Shown here one piece after another: positions 6,369 to 7,190 of a stretch of 7,190 bases of DNA. The stretch spans positions 1-7,190 of the forward strand of contig JBGTKP010000003.1 in assembly GCA_041744575.1 (NCBI GenBank). The letters are read 5' to 3'. The notes under the pieces were generated by a model. The model did not search any database, had not been told where the DNA came from, and saw only the letters and a program-made list of their open reading frames with translations. This stretch comes from JTS-RE37 sp041744575 (GTDB lineage: Bacteria > Bacteroidota > Bacteroidia > Flavobacteriales > Flavobacteriaceae). Within the stretch, counting starts at the first letter, position 1. Each line of letters begins with the position of its first letter. A program made the translations under genes and the position numbers.

Positions 6369-7190
6369 ATGAAAATTCCATTATACATACTTGGCATGGC
6401 TAGCTGTCTATTATCCTGCGGCTCTTCAGATGGGGATCAAAAGGAGAAGGCAACTACCCAAAAAACGGCCGGTCCCAAAGTCGTGAAAAGCGATAAAAAT
6501 GTTACCGACACTGTCGCCAAACAAATGATGGAAATGTTTGGAATGGAAGGGGAAACGTTTCACGACATGATGAAGACAGACAGCCTGGAGGGGGAGATCA
6601 TGAAAGTCTTTTCTCCCGAGGGCCTTGCCACCCTGCTGAAGGAGTCCAATCTCTCTGAAGCGGAGCAACAGCAACTGATTGAAAAGATGGCACAAGGAGA
6701 AGAAAAGGACAACCCATCAGGGGATCAGAACCTGCAAGGACGTACCTCTCAATCCATGGACAAATATTTTAAAGAACTTGAAACCGCACTGGCTGCCTCC
6801 GGAAGTGAGCAGCAGCTAAAGGACCTGCAGGCCATGATGAAAAGGGAAAATGTTTCAGAACGGATCGATGCGCTTTCTACGGAAAGTAAGGATCCACAGA
6901 TCCAAAATATCAGGAAAGTATTGGAGACCAGGGAGCCAAGTTTAATAGAAGAGCAACTGACTTCCTTTTCTCTTTATGGAAATGCCAAGAGGAAAGAAAC
7001 AATGCGCGCATTGGCATTTGCTTCGGAATCAGAAGGAATTCGGATCATAGCCAAACATTATGAGGTCCCTGAGAAGGAGATTGAATTTCTGAAACTATTA
7101 CCTTCATTTCCGCCACTTACAACATCAATGGCCGCAGAAGAAATGAGAGATTACAAACTTCCGGCAGAAATCAACAGCTATTTGGAAGGG
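6369..7190 (+). CDS. Helical lipoprotein, cut off by the right edge of the window
   Basis: The frame is open from ATG 6369 through the last base (274 codons) with no stop, so the 3' end lies outside the window. Residues 1-16 form a short signal and LLSC (14-17) is a standard lipobox, so Cys17 is the probable lipidated residue. A charged flexible linker (18-45) with acidic and lysine residues follows. The remainder is predicted by eye to be almost all helix: a Met-rich segment (Met at 53, 54, 56, 59, 67, 68 and 78), a Gln/Glu-rich helix (about 97-112), and further amphipathic helices (about 128-160, 175-200, 205-235 and 255-273). No catalytic motif is visible and I recognise no family. The start is one base after the TAA of the previous gene, which suggests translational coupling and a shared transcript. 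Frame identity is supported by the lipobox directly after the start and the uninterrupted 822 bases. Confidence 0.85.
   Translation, partial: MKIPLYILGMASCLLSCGSSDGDQKEKATTQKTAGPKVVKSDKNVTDTVAKQMMEMFGMEGETFHDMMKTDSLEGEIMKVFSPEGLATLLKESNLSEAEQQQLIEKMAQGEEKDNPSGDQNLQGRTSQSMDKYFKELETALAASGSEQQLKDLQAMMKRENVSERIDALSTESKDPQIQNIRKVLETREPSLIEEQLTSFSLYGNAKRKETMRALAFASESEGIRIIAKHYEVPEKEIEFLKLLPSFPPLTTSMAAEEMRDYKLPAEINSYLEG

Overview
The window looks like a Bacteroidota chromosome segment, most likely from a flavobacterium-like organism. The cues are a one-polypeptide hybrid two-component regulator (periplasmic TPR sensor, kinase, receiver and AraC output), a C-terminal sorting tail of the type IX secretion system, lipoproteins with short Bacteroidota-style signal peptides, a DUF4412-type secreted protein, and starts preceded by A-rich rather than Shine-Dalgarno sequence. 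All supported genes are on the plus strand. No RNA gene, insertion sequence or CRISPR array was seen.

Layout: bases 1-254 are a leader region. It contains a 24-codon open frame with an unusually good Shine-Dalgarno sequence (105-179) and possibly the last 13 codons of an upstream gene (ending at 42). Bases 255-3191 encode a 978-residue hybrid sensor kinase/transcription factor. The 348-base gap after it (3192-3539) is not empty. It holds a small hairpin at the kinase stop codon, three TTACAG repeats, and the decayed 3' end of what was probably a type IX secreted protein, whose last ~50 codons remain open (3324-3476).

Bases 3540-7190 are a tight run of four plus-strand genes with gaps of 12, 5 and 1 bases, so almost certainly one transcription unit that continues past the right edge. 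Every product carries an export signal: a DUF4412-like secreted protein, a lipoprotein with a probable two-cysteine domain, a 455-residue protein with an N-terminal signal peptide plus an internal membrane segment immediately followed by a second signal-peptide-like segment, and a helical lipoprotein cut off by the window end. No enzyme motif is visible in any of them. The cassette looks like an uncharacterised cell-envelope system.

The kinase would sense a signal in the periplasm with its TPR domain and act on DNA with its AraC domain. Its position directly upstream of the envelope cassette makes that cassette a candidate target, but nothing in the sequence proves the link. The most unusual object in the window is the 455-residue protein, which may be a fusion of two exported proteins or a precursor cut into two.
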